A stretch of 64,000 bases of DNA from an uncultured Eubacteriales bacterium (GTDB lineage: Bacteria; Bacillota; Clostridia; Lachnospirales; Lachnospiraceae), in NCBI GenBank assembly GCA_949292785.1, contig CASFBK010000016.1, positions 1 through 64,000 of the forward strand, in the 5' to 3' direction. This document shows, in pieces, positions 55,900 to 63,668 of this stretch. The position numbers and the translations under genes were made by a program. Each line of letters begins with the position of its first letter. Within the stretch, counting starts at the first letter, position 1. The notes under the pieces are model-generated. The model did no database searches and was not told the DNA's origin. It saw only the letters and a list, made by a program, of their open reading frames with translations.

Positions 55900-55937
55900 C
55901 GTAATTCACTCCTTTCAGTGTTTTCTATTGTCTTCAC

Positions 55938-56618
55938 TCACAGTACCTCCCATCCGGCACTGATGACCGCAGGTACAATAAGCGCTTTTCCAACAATCGC
56001 TTCTAATACATGGTTTTTTTCTTTGCCGGTGGAACAGTATTCCGCAATAATTTCGACCTTATCCCCAACTATATCCCCACTTTCAAGATTGCTGAGATAT
56101 AAGGTCTTACAGGTATTACTGTTAATCAGTAAACTGCGAATCTCCTGTTCTGCTTCTTCCAGACAGGTAATGAAAATACGATACTGTTTTTCAGCCTCGT
56201 CATGGCCGACAACCGGATTTATTTTTCTGGCAAGGGGTCGAAGCAATATATTAGACAAAATCAAAACAGCGGTTGCTGTAATTGGTGCAAGAAACATTCC
56301 TGTACTGGCTAAAAGTCCAATCGCCGCTGTACACCAAAGTGTTGCTGCCGTGTTCATCCCTCTGACAGAGGCACCATCTTTAAAAATAACACCACTGCAC
56401 AAAAATCCTACGCCAGAAACAACATAACGTCCTACATAAAGTGCATTATCCGGAGAGCCATAGCACATAGGAAACAATGTAAAAAAGCTGGTTCCCATAC
56501 AAATCAAAACATTTATACGAATACCTGCAGGATGTCCCGTCAACTGTCGCTCAAGCCCAATAACAAATCCGAGTAGCAACGAAAGGGAAATTCGCAATAC
56601 AAAATCGGTATAAATCAT
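55938..56618 (-). CDS. mgtC: MgtC/SapB family protein
   Basis: A 226-aa membrane protein. The N-terminal domain has about four to five TM helices with the MgtC signature LGFVIGLERQLTGHPAGIR and the VGFLCSGVIFKDG segment. The C-terminal half (about 145-226) is a cytosolic ACT-like domain. MgtC proteins are induced under Mg2+ limitation and in some species modulate F-type ATP synthase. AGGGAGGCGGTTGAT precedes the ATG. Its promoter region carries an 11-bp-period direct repeat shared with the second mgtA-type gene. Confidence 0.93.
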   Translation of the reverse strand: MIYTDFVLRISLSLLLGFVIGLERQLTGHPAGIRINVLICMGTSFFTLFPMCYGSPDNALYVGRYVVSGVGFLCSGVIFKDGASVRGMNTAATLWCTAAIGLLASTGMFLAPITATAVLILSNILLRPLARKINPVVGHDEAEKQYRIFITCLEEAEQEIRSLLINSNTCKTLYLSNLESGDIVGDKVEIIAEYCSTGKEKNHVLEAIVGKALIVPAVISAGWEVL

Positions 56619-56641
56619 ATCAACCGCCTCCCTTCATAAAA

Positions 56642-56702
56642 ATTATAAAAAAATCGCATGGAGAATCACATGGCTAAAACCTTGCGATTTCCTTGCGATT
56701 TT
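56642..56702 (-). promoter_or_regulatory. mgtC promoter with 11-bp-period direct repeat
   Basis: -10 TATAAT at 56642-56647 without a consensus -35 (TGTGAT at 17 nt). Upstream, the minus strand reads GCAAGGAAATCGCAAG (56681-56696), two GCAAG half-sites 11 bp apart, 33 nt from the -10 box. OmpR/PhoB-type regulators bind direct repeats of this period. The orphan winged-helix gene lies just upstream. Confidence 0.65.
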
Positions 56703-56710
56703 GCAAGAAT

Positions 56711-56759
56711 TTGAGAATCTGTTTTGCGGATTCTCAACGAACAAATCTATCTGATTTGT
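56711..56759. other. Two adjacent hairpins behind the winged-helix gene
   Basis: TTGAGAATC / GATTCTCAA (9-bp stem, 56711-56737) and ACAAATC / GATTTGT (7-bp stem, 56741-56759). No long T-tract follows, so they are weak terminators or regulatory dyads between the regulator gene and the mgtC promoter. Confidence 0.45.
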
Positions 56760-56777
56760 GAGTCTTCCTTTTCCTAT

Positions 56778-57275
56778 TTACAACTCATCGTTGAATTTGT
56801 ATCCAATCCCCCATATCGTCAATATGTATTCCGGGGCATCTGGATTCGGTTCGATCTTCTTCCTCAGTTTTCGGATAAAAGCCATGATATTGCTGTCGTC
56901 CAGCAGATAGCTGTTTTCCCACACCGCCTGATAAATCTGCTCCTTTGTGAACACCTCCCCACGGTTACGAGCCAAAAAATACAGAATATCAAACTCTTTT
57001 GGTGTCAGTGCAATTTCCGTATCATCCCTGAGGACTTTCCGCGATTTTGTATAGATGGAAAGTGCACCGCAGCAAATCACATCGCTTGAAGAAGGTGCAA
57101 ATTCCTCATTACCAAGCTCCAGCATGAGCGAACTCGCCCTTCTGTTTATCAGCTCCTCCATGCCCTCCAGCATTTCTCTCGCCCCGGCGGTATCAGGTGC
57201 AGATGTACGGAGCTTTTCATGGAGCCATTCTGCAAAAGAGGAATCCAGACTGATAAAACCGATATTCTTTTTCAT
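56778..57275 (-). CDS. Orphan OmpR-type winged-helix regulator
   Basis: A 165-aa protein. The C-terminal half (about 68-163) is a complete OmpR/PhoB-type winged helix (LTPKEFDILYFLARNRGEVF then TKEQIYQAVWENSYLLDDSN and YILTIWGIGYKFN). The N-terminal 65 residues are too short and lack the Asp pattern for a receiver domain. ATG at 57275 follows AAGGAGGAATCTGCC, 18 bases behind the second mgtA-type gene. It probably binds the direct repeats before that gene and mgtC. How it senses Mg2+ is unknown. Confidence 0.83.
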   Translation of the reverse strand: MKKNIGFISLDSSFAEWLHEKLRTSAPDTAGAREMLEGMEELINRRASSLMLELGNEEFAPSSSDVICCGALSIYTKSRKVLRDDTEIALTPKEFDILYFLARNRGEVFTKEQIYQAVWENSYLLDDSNIMAFIRKLRKKIEPNPDAPEYILTIWGIGYKFNDEL

Positions 57276-57292
57276 GGCAGATTCCTCCTTCC

Positions 57293-59947
57293 TCAAAGTA
57301 ATTCATGATATTTCTTTACATACCAGCTTTTTGCCAGCGTAACCAGCAACAGATACAGCACAACAATGACAATCAGAAACCCGAAGTACACGAGAGGCAG
57401 GGGGGTTAATCCGATCAAGCTTCCAACTGGTGTAAAGGTCAGAACCGTAAAAAACAGGATTCCAAGCGTTGTAATGAGCATTACTGGACGTGAAGGCTTA
57501 CTTTGGAACAACGGAATCTTCCCAGTTCGGAGCAGATGCAGGATTAATACCTGTGTCCACATAGATTCCAAAAACCATCCGGTTTGAAACAAAGCAATAA
57601 ACCTTTCCTGCCCACCTGTCCCGGCAAGCACCTCAAAACTTCCTCCACAGACAGAAGGACATAATACAAAGAACAAAAACACAAATGTCAAAATATCAAA
57701 AACGGAGCTGATTGGACCAAAAAAGCGCATGAAGCGTCCTAGCGTCCGTCCGGACCATTCCAATGGCTGTGAGAGAATATCCTGATCCACATAATCCCAT
57801 GGAAGCACAAGACATAATACATCATAGAGCAGGTTTAATAAAAGAAGCTGCACAGATGTCATAGGGAAAAATGGTAAGAACACACCTGCGATGACAATCG
57901 AAAAAATATTGCCAAAATTAGAGGATGCTGTAATTCGGATATATTTTGACATATTGGCAAATGCTTTGCGTCCTTCTAAAATCCCTTCTTCCAAAACACT
58001 TAAATCCTTTTTCAGTAAAATTACATCTGCACTTTCCTTTACAGCTTCTGCCGCCGTATCCACCGAGATACCCACATCTGATTCCACGATGGCGGGAAGA
58101 TCATTCATCCCATCTCCCAAAAAACCAACAGTATGCCCATTTGACTGCAATATTTGCACAATCCGAACTTTCTGTTTCGGAGTAAGTTCTGCAAAAACAG
58201 TTGTACGCTCAATTTTGACGGATACTTCATCATCCGTCAGACATTCAAGTTCTGCACCTGTCATGATTTCTGTCGTATCAATATCCAGCCTATGACAGAT
58301 AGAGAGCGCAACGCTTTTTTGATCTCCTGTCAACACTCTTATTCCGACATGACGGAACTTCAATTTTCTAATGGCAGTAGCGGCTGTGTTCTTTGGTGCA
58401 TCAAAAAATGCCAAATATCCCAATAGTATAAAATCTTTCTCATCTTCGGTATTCAACTTTCCCTGCTGGAGAGGTTTGTAGGCCACCGCCAAAACCTTCA
58501 TGCCATCCTCTAGCATTTCATCAACAACTGCATGGACACTGGCACGCCCATCCTCCTCCATTTTTCTGTGCTTTCCCTTGTACTCAACAAAGCGGCAATG
58601 ACTGCATACTTCTTCAATGCTGCCCTTAATGATAAGCATATTTTTTTCGCTATCTTTCACAAGAACACTGGCAAACTTCCGTTCGTAGTCGAATGGCAAC
58701 TCATCCAATTTTGGATGCTGTACTGCAAAATCCTTAAAATGAGATTTACGTCCTGGCATATCCTGGCATTTAAGAATAGCTGTGTCCAGATGGTTTCGAA
58801 CACCAGTATGATAGAGGCTGTTCAAATAAGCAAAATCTAAAACCTTTTCATCTTCGTTGCCAAGTATATCCATGTAGTATTCCAACAGAATCGTATCGCC
58901 AGTTAAAGTGCCTGTTTTATCCACGCACAGAATATCCATACTGCCAAATCCCTGCATAGCATTGAGGTTTTTTACCACAGTCTGCTTTGTGCTCATGGCT
59001 GCGCTGCCCTTTGCAAGGCAAGCATTGATTACCATCGGTAGCATTTCCGGGGTCAGCCCTACCGCAACGGACAGCGCGAACATAAATGCCGCAAACCAGT
59101 TTCCTTTAGTAAGACCGCAAGCAACGAATACCACAGGAACAAGAACAGACATAAAGCGAGTTAAAACCCATGCGATTGAGTTTGCACCCTGATCGAATCC
59201 GTTTTTATGTCTTGATTCTGCTCCTGAAAAACCGCCATAAACAGTATCTTTGCCGACAGCTAAAACGATACCTTCTCCCGTACCGCCAATAACAGCGGAA
59301 CCCATGAACGCAATATTATTATACTCCGCATAAGACCGTTCCTTACCCCCTGAAAGGGTTTTAGAATTTTTTTCTAATATGGCGCTCTCCCCAGTAATTA
59401 CAGACTGTGAAACAAATAAATCTGCTGTATCCGTAAGCCGAATGTCAGCGGGAATTCGATCACCGGCAAAAAGACGAACCTGATCTCCAACTACAAGTTC
59501 GCATGTAGGAATACCCACCCATTTTCCACCTCGATGTACCATTACATTTGTATGAACCATCTCTGACAGATAATCAGAAATGTGTTTTGACCGCATCTCC
59601 TGTATAAACCGCACAATACCACTGATAAGAAGCATACATAGAATAATCCATACAGTAGTCACATTGCGGCTGAAATTGGAAGCAAGCAGAACGTCTGTTA
59701 CAAACGAAACCCCCGCCAGTACAAATAAAATAACAGTAAATGGATTTATAAAGGCCCTTCTAAGCCGATAGAACACCGTATCATTTGCCCGACCTGTCAA
59801 AGTGTTGCTTCCGTATTGCTCACTACTTCTTTCAGCCTGTTCTTTATTATACCCCCCATCGGGGATTTGAAATTCCTGATACAGCGCATCAACTTCTTCG
59901 TGCGCGTAATGAATCACTCGCTCGTGAATTGAATTGCCACCTTTCAT
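57293..59947 (-). CDS. Second MgtA-type Mg2+ P-type ATPase
   Basis: An 884-aa P3B-type ATPase from the ATG at 59947 (GGAGG eight bases upstream; a TTG start further up would overlap this site). It shows TGES, Asp343 in DKTGTLT, GDGMNDLPAI and the MgtA C-terminal pattern [14 protein letters not shown]. It is clearly divergent from the MgtA at 52.6-55.4 kb (different N-terminus, about half identity by eye), so it is an old paralogue or an independent acquisition, not a recent duplication. Heads the run with the winged-helix regulator. Confidence 0.93.
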   Translation of the reverse strand: MKGGNSIHERVIHYAHEEVDALYQEFQIPDGGYNKEQAERSSEQYGSNTLTGRANDTVFYRLRRAFINPFTVILFVLAGVSFVTDVLLASNFSRNVTTVWIILCMLLISGIVRFIQEMRSKHISDYLSEMVHTNVMVHRGGKWVGIPTCELVVGDQVRLFAGDRIPADIRLTDTADLFVSQSVITGESAILEKNSKTLSGGKERSYAEYNNIAFMGSAVIGGTGEGIVLAVGKDTVYGGFSGAESRHKNGFDQGANSIAWVLTRFMSVLVPVVFVACGLTKGNWFAAFMFALSVAVGLTPEMLPMVINACLAKGSAAMSTKQTVVKNLNAMQGFGSMDILCVDKTGTLTGDTILLEYYMDILGNEDEKVLDFAYLNSLYHTGVRNHLDTAILKCQDMPGRKSHFKDFAVQHPKLDELPFDYERKFASVLVKDSEKNMLIIKGSIEEVCSHCRFVEYKGKHRKMEEDGRASVHAVVDEMLEDGMKVLAVAYKPLQQGKLNTEDEKDFILLGYLAFFDAPKNTAATAIRKLKFRHVGIRVLTGDQKSVALSICHRLDIDTTEIMTGAELECLTDDEVSVKIERTTVFAELTPKQKVRIVQILQSNGHTVGFLGDGMNDLPAIVESDVGISVDTAAEAVKESADVILLKKDLSVLEEGILEGRKAFANMSKYIRITASSNFGNIFSIVIAGVFLPFFPMTSVQLLLLNLLYDVLCLVLPWDYVDQDILSQPLEWSGRTLGRFMRFFGPISSVFDILTFVFLFFVLCPSVCGGSFEVLAGTGGQERFIALFQTGWFLESMWTQVLILHLLRTGKIPLFQSKPSRPVMLITTLGILFFTVLTFTPVGSLIGLTPLPLVYFGFLIVIVVLYLLLVTLAKSWYVKKYHELL

Positions 59948-59973
59948 CCATCTCACCTCCAATCGTTTTTTTC

Positions 59974-60028
59974 ATTATACCATACAATTATTAAAAAAAA
60001 TCAGATCTATATCTTGCTTTTTCCTTGC
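59974..60028 (-). promoter_or_regulatory. Promoter of second mgtA-type gene with direct repeat
   Basis: -10 TATAAT at 59974-59979, no consensus -35 (GATTTT). Upstream the minus strand reads GCAAGGAAAAAGCAAG (60013-60028), two GCAAG half-sites 11 bp apart, 33 nt from the -10 box, exactly the geometry of the mgtC promoter. The 5' UTR would be about 20 nt. Confidence 0.68.
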
Positions 60029-60145
60029 TTTTGCTTTCTATGAAAATATACATTTTGATTTTTCTCTATTTAGAGGGTACAACGCAAATATGAGAGGACA
60101 CACACAAAATAGTCCTTTCATGCCGCCCTGTATCAATTCCAGAAC

Positions 60146-60170
60146 AAAGAGTCTGCTCGCCAGACTCTTT
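60146..60170. other. Hairpin upstream of second mgtA-type gene
   Basis: A perfect 10-bp stem AAAGAGTCTG / CAGACTCTTT with a 5-nt loop. No T-tract in either direction beyond TTT. It may mark a former terminator or element end next to the recombinase remnant. Confidence 0.5.
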
Positions 60171-60185
60171 CGCGCCCGAGCGGTG

Positions 60186-60359
60186 TCATTTATGACTAAT
60201 TTCATCTCCGCGAGGTGCGCATCCTGAACGGAGTGGTTTTTTAATAATCCTTACCGGCCTTTGTATCAAGGAGACTCTGGTGTAAGCACATACCCGCTTC
60301 TTCTTTATCGCTGGTACCGGAATCTTATTGATACTCTTTACCTGCATGTGCATAGGCAT
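60186..60359 (-). pseudogene. N-terminal remnant of a serine recombinase
   Basis: A 57-codon minus-strand frame starting MPMHMQVKSINKIPVPAIKK. It holds KKKRVCAYTRVS, the start of a serine recombinase with its catalytic Ser, then breaks into unrelated residues (LIQRPVRIIKK...). TGAGGAA precedes the first ATG. Everything after the first catalytic motif is lost, so it is a fragment of an older integrated element. Confidence 0.65.
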
Positions 60360-60465
60360 TTCCTCAAAAAGCCATGCTCCTCATCAATTTGTATTTTTTA
60401 AAGCATGTTGATATTTTCTCGAAATAGCGATATAATATTGATAGAACTTTAAGGAGGTGCTATCT

Positions 60466-60741
60466 ATGCCAATGATTCGTCCAAGCAGTGATCTGCGAAA
60501 TAAATACAATGAAATTTCTGAATTCTGCAATCAGTACCAGGAGCCTGTTTTTATTACCAAAAACGGAACCGGCGACCTGGTAGTCATGACCAACGCCCAG
60601 TATGAACAGCTTTGCGGAAAATCTGAACTACACCGTCTTTTAGATGAAGGACTGGCTGAAACCAAAGCTGGACATGGCAGGCAGGCATCCGATGTTTTTT
60701 CTGATTTAGAAGAAAGGTTCGGGTTCCAGACAGATGTATAA
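60466..60741 (+). CDS. Phd/YefM-type antitoxin
   Basis: A 91-aa antitoxin. The N-terminal Phd/YefM fold (SSDLRNKYNEISEFCNQYQE then PVFITKNGTGDLVVMTNAQYE) is followed by a helical toxin-binding tail. The ATG at 60466 has AAGGAGGTGCTATCT upstream. It overlaps the toxin gene by 8 bases. It should repress its own operon and neutralise the RelE-type toxin. Confidence 0.9.
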   Translation: MPMIRPSSDLRNKYNEISEFCNQYQEPVFITKNGTGDLVVMTNAQYEQLCGKSELHRLLDEGLAETKAGHGRQASDVFSDLEERFGFQTDV

Positions 60742-61042
60742 CGTAATTATTGATTCCAAAGCAGAACAGGATTTAGTGGAGATTTTTCTTTACATCACGG
60801 AAACTCTAAAAGCCCCAGATGCCGCCAAACGCCTGTATTCCGAAATCAAAAAAGAAATCTCAGGACTTTCATCTATGCCGTATCGCTGTGCTTTGATTGC
60901 GGAAGAACCGTATACACAACTTGGTGTAAGAAAACTGCTCATTGAGAATTACATTGCTTTTTTCCTTGTGAGTGAAACTGCCCAGGAGGTTCATGTGTTC
61001 CGCATTCTTTATAACCGCAGGGAATGGCATAACCTCATATAG
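60734..61042 (+). CDS. RelE/ParE-type toxin
   Basis: A 102-aa toxin of the RelE/ParE superfamily: MYNVIIDSKAEQDLVEIFLY, the YRCALIAEEPYTQLGVRKLL segment and a terminal VFRILYNRREWHNLI. Its start lies inside the antitoxin gene. RelE members cut mRNA on the ribosome and ParE members poison gyrase; sequence by eye does not decide between them. Presence next to an element boundary is typical. Confidence 0.88.
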   Translation: MYNVIIDSKAEQDLVEIFLYITETLKAPDAAKRLYSEIKKEISGLSSMPYRCALIAEEPYTQLGVRKLLIENYIAFFLVSETAQEVHVFRILYNRREWHNLI

Positions 61043-61335
61043 ATCGAGTAGAAGTCGGTAACTGGCGGCCGTCCTCTCACACACAGGAAAAACCTGCAAT
61101 ACTTTGTTCTTGCCATCTGCGGCCCTAAGAAAAAAGTCAATAAGCTCACAGGCAGTATGCCACTGCTACGATAAAGTGTAAAAAAACTGCCGGCACATGG
61201 AAAATCTCCATGCTCCAGCGGTTTATTTTACAGTACCATATTCATACAATTTCGCATAACCCCATCCCCACTTCGTAAACATATCATATCAAATTTCACT
61301 AAAACACACACACCAAACTGGCAGAAAACTTTAAT
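61043..61335. other. Intergenic region, probable left boundary of the integrative element
   Basis: About 290 bases with no gene. A small dyad CATGGA-AAATC-TCCATG lies near 61196-61212. The recombinase gene ends at 61336, and large serine recombinase genes commonly lie at the end of their element, so the attachment site is expected here. I could not identify the core sequence. Confidence 0.45.
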
Positions 61336-63061
61336 TTACCGGGTTTTTCTCGACAGAAGACACACCGTCTCAGCATTATTACCTTTGTTGCCTAATTCAT
61401 CCCCTGAAAAATCAGTATGCTCCACATCAAAAGCATACCTGATTTTCTTGATATAAGTCTTTGTTTCTGCTATTTCATCTTTGGGAAATACCTGAATTTC
61501 TGCTATCAACGCATGTAAAACTTTCCTTTTGTCCTCTTGACTTAGTTTATCATAGATTGTATCGAACTCCAACAGCATTTTATAAATTTTTTCTTCGTCT
61601 AATTGCTTCTGCTTTACTGCGCGCATTTTTTCAAGGCACTCTTTCTTTTTTGCTTCCTCTGAATCTATTTCCCCATAAATCTTATCTAAACGCTTGTTCA
61701 TATCTTTTCGCCTGCGATCAGCAGATTTATCATCATCCATCATATTGTCTATATCCCATTCAAGATTTGATTTATTCCGCTCTAATGCCTTAATCTTTTT
61801 ATCATAAGCAGCAAGTTCTTTTTCCAGTTCAGATAAATCAACAGATTTTCCTATCTTTTCCCTGACATAGCCTGCAAATTTTTCATTCTTGACAAGAGAT
61901 TTTGTATATTCAACAGCTTCTTTTTCAATTCTGTCAGCAGATATTCCATTTCTTTTACATTCTCCGTATACACCTGCCCTGTTGTAATGTCCACAAATGT
62001 AAGTCCTCGTTTCCCTGTATGTACCATCCTTATTCTTCCACCTGTTGTAATTGATGACCATATGAGAGCCACACTGAGGACATACAAGCAGTCCTGACAG
62101 CAAATGCTTTGGTGCCTGTCCTATATTGCGATTCCCCCTACACGCCCTGTTTTTTCGTTTCTGCTGTGCCCGTTCAAACATTTCCCTGCTTATGATTGCC
62201 TCATGGGACTGTTCATCAGATATGATATAATTCTCCTGCTTTTTTAATCTACATTCCTTTTCACCTGTCTCATCATTCAAACACTCAACAGTCCTTCTCC
62301 GCCCAAATGCTACAAATCCTGTATAAACAGGATTGTCTAAAATATGTTTGATTGTGTGCGTACTCCAGTCTGTAAACTGATAGTCCTGTCTGTTCTCTGG
62401 CACAGTTTTTTATTCCGTTTCTGTTTAAATAATCTACAATTCCTTTAATTCCAATATCTTCATTTACATACTTTTCAAAAATCATTTTAACGATATAAGC
62501 ATTTTCATTTGCAACAAGTTTTTCATCTAATGTTGAATAGCCAAAAGGTGCAAAACCTCCATTCCACCCACCCTGACGTGCTTTTTCTTCCCTGCCAAGC
62601 ATAGTCTGGGTGATGATGTTTTCCCTTTCCATCTCTGCAACTGTGCCAAGAATAGCAATCAGCATATTTCCCATAGAAGTACTGGAATCCAAGCCTTCTT
62701 CTTTGGTCAGCAGGTTTATACCATATTTCTGTAACTGATTGATTGAATTTAAGATATCTCTTGTATTCCTGCCAAAACGTGACAGCTTAAAGACTAGAAC
62801 ATAACCAACTTCTGAATCTGCTCTTGTCACATCATACATCATCTTTTGGAACTGCTCTCTGCCTTCAATATTTTTTCCAGAGCGTCCTGGTTCCACATAA
62901 ATTTCAGCCACCTCATAGCCCTTTGATTTTGCATATTCTGTAAGTTCTCTTTTCTGTCCGTCTATAGAAAATCCTTCCACCTGCCTTTCAGACCTGACAC
63001 GAATATAAATTACACACTTTGTTCTCCTACTGAATAAATTTTCTACTGTTTGATAAGCCAT
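61336..63061 (-). pseudogene. Large serine recombinase, frameshifted and missing the catalytic Ser
   Basis: Two frames together form a recombinase of about 574 aa. The first frame (ATG at 63061, SD GGAAGGTGATATTATT) has the resolvase domain and recombinase domain; the second has the zinc ribbon (CPQCGSHM...CGHYNRAG) and coiled coil. At 62406-62411 there are six A on the minus strand; removing one restores NGIKTVPENRQDYQFTDW. In addition residue 23 is Arg where the catalytic Ser belongs (IRVRSERQ instead of RVSSERQ; AGG against AGC/AGT). The Arg motifs SRFGRN remain. It is probably inactive. Confidence 0.85.
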
Positions 63062-63084
63062 AATAATATCACCTTCCTTATAAA

Positions 63085-63396
63085 TCATATATAGAAAGAA
63101 ACCAATTTCACCGTCAATCTTGTATGTATTGCAGACACAGGTGTTACCCATGCCTGCCCCCAATCAAAATTTCGTGCATCATATAAATTTGACTCACGTT
63201 GTTCATCATCACTTGCAGCATACGTTATTAAGATATCAGCAAGGACATTTACATACTGCCTGAAATTCATATCTATAATCAGACTACTGTCTGCATCATC
63301 TGCTATTGGAAATTCCATGATGGCATTCCCAATCTGCTTCTGCCTGTAATGACTGATTGCTTTGATTTTAACTGAAACTGGTTTCTCTTTCTCCAT
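63085..63396 (-). CDS. Small element-associated hypothetical protein
   Basis: A 103-aa acidic cytosolic protein (MEKEKPVSVKIKAISHYRQK) from the ATG at 63396 with AAAGGAGTAACAGCT. It lies 23 bases upstream of the recombinase start on the same strand and is probably co-transcribed. I do not recognise a family; the pattern IIDMNFRQYVNVLADILITY suggests an alpha/beta fold. Confidence 0.7.
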   Translation of the reverse strand: MEKEKPVSVKIKAISHYRQKQIGNAIMEFPIADDADSSLIIDMNFRQYVNVLADILITYAASDDEQRESNLYDARNFDWGQAWVTPVSAIHTRLTVKLVSFYI

Positions 63397-63630
63397 AGCT
63401 GTTACTCCTTTCATAGACTTAGGGAAACCAGCCTGTCTCCCTACACCTCCATTTTACCGCATCAGGATATGGTTTGTCCGCTGTCTGCTCGACCATTTCG
63501 TTCGTTTTGAGCACGAAAAGTAAGGAATCTGCCATATATTAGTGTGTACAGAGCAGTCAAAAAGAGAAAAAAACTCCTCATTTATTTTTAAGAAGTCTTG
63601 AAACAACAAACTTTAAGGCAAAGAAAAAAA

Positions 63631-63651
63631 GGATGATTTTACGAACCACCC
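63631..63651 (-). terminator. Terminator behind VirB2/TrbC-like gene
   Basis: On the minus strand GGGTGGT / ATCATCC (7 bp with two G-U pairs), 7-nt loop, followed by TTTTTTT. The stretch 63397-63668 otherwise holds no gene. Confidence 0.7.
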
Positions 63652-63668
63652 TTTCTGAATATTTATAA

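Noticed and set aside
59889-59951. 20-codon frame MDERWQFNSRASDSLRARRS overlapping the start of the second mgtA-type gene, as a third leader peptide
   Set aside because: Its ATG is only four bases from the SD, while the transporter ATG four bases later has ideal spacing; the resemblance to the two other leaders (MD..., SRAS) may be chance.
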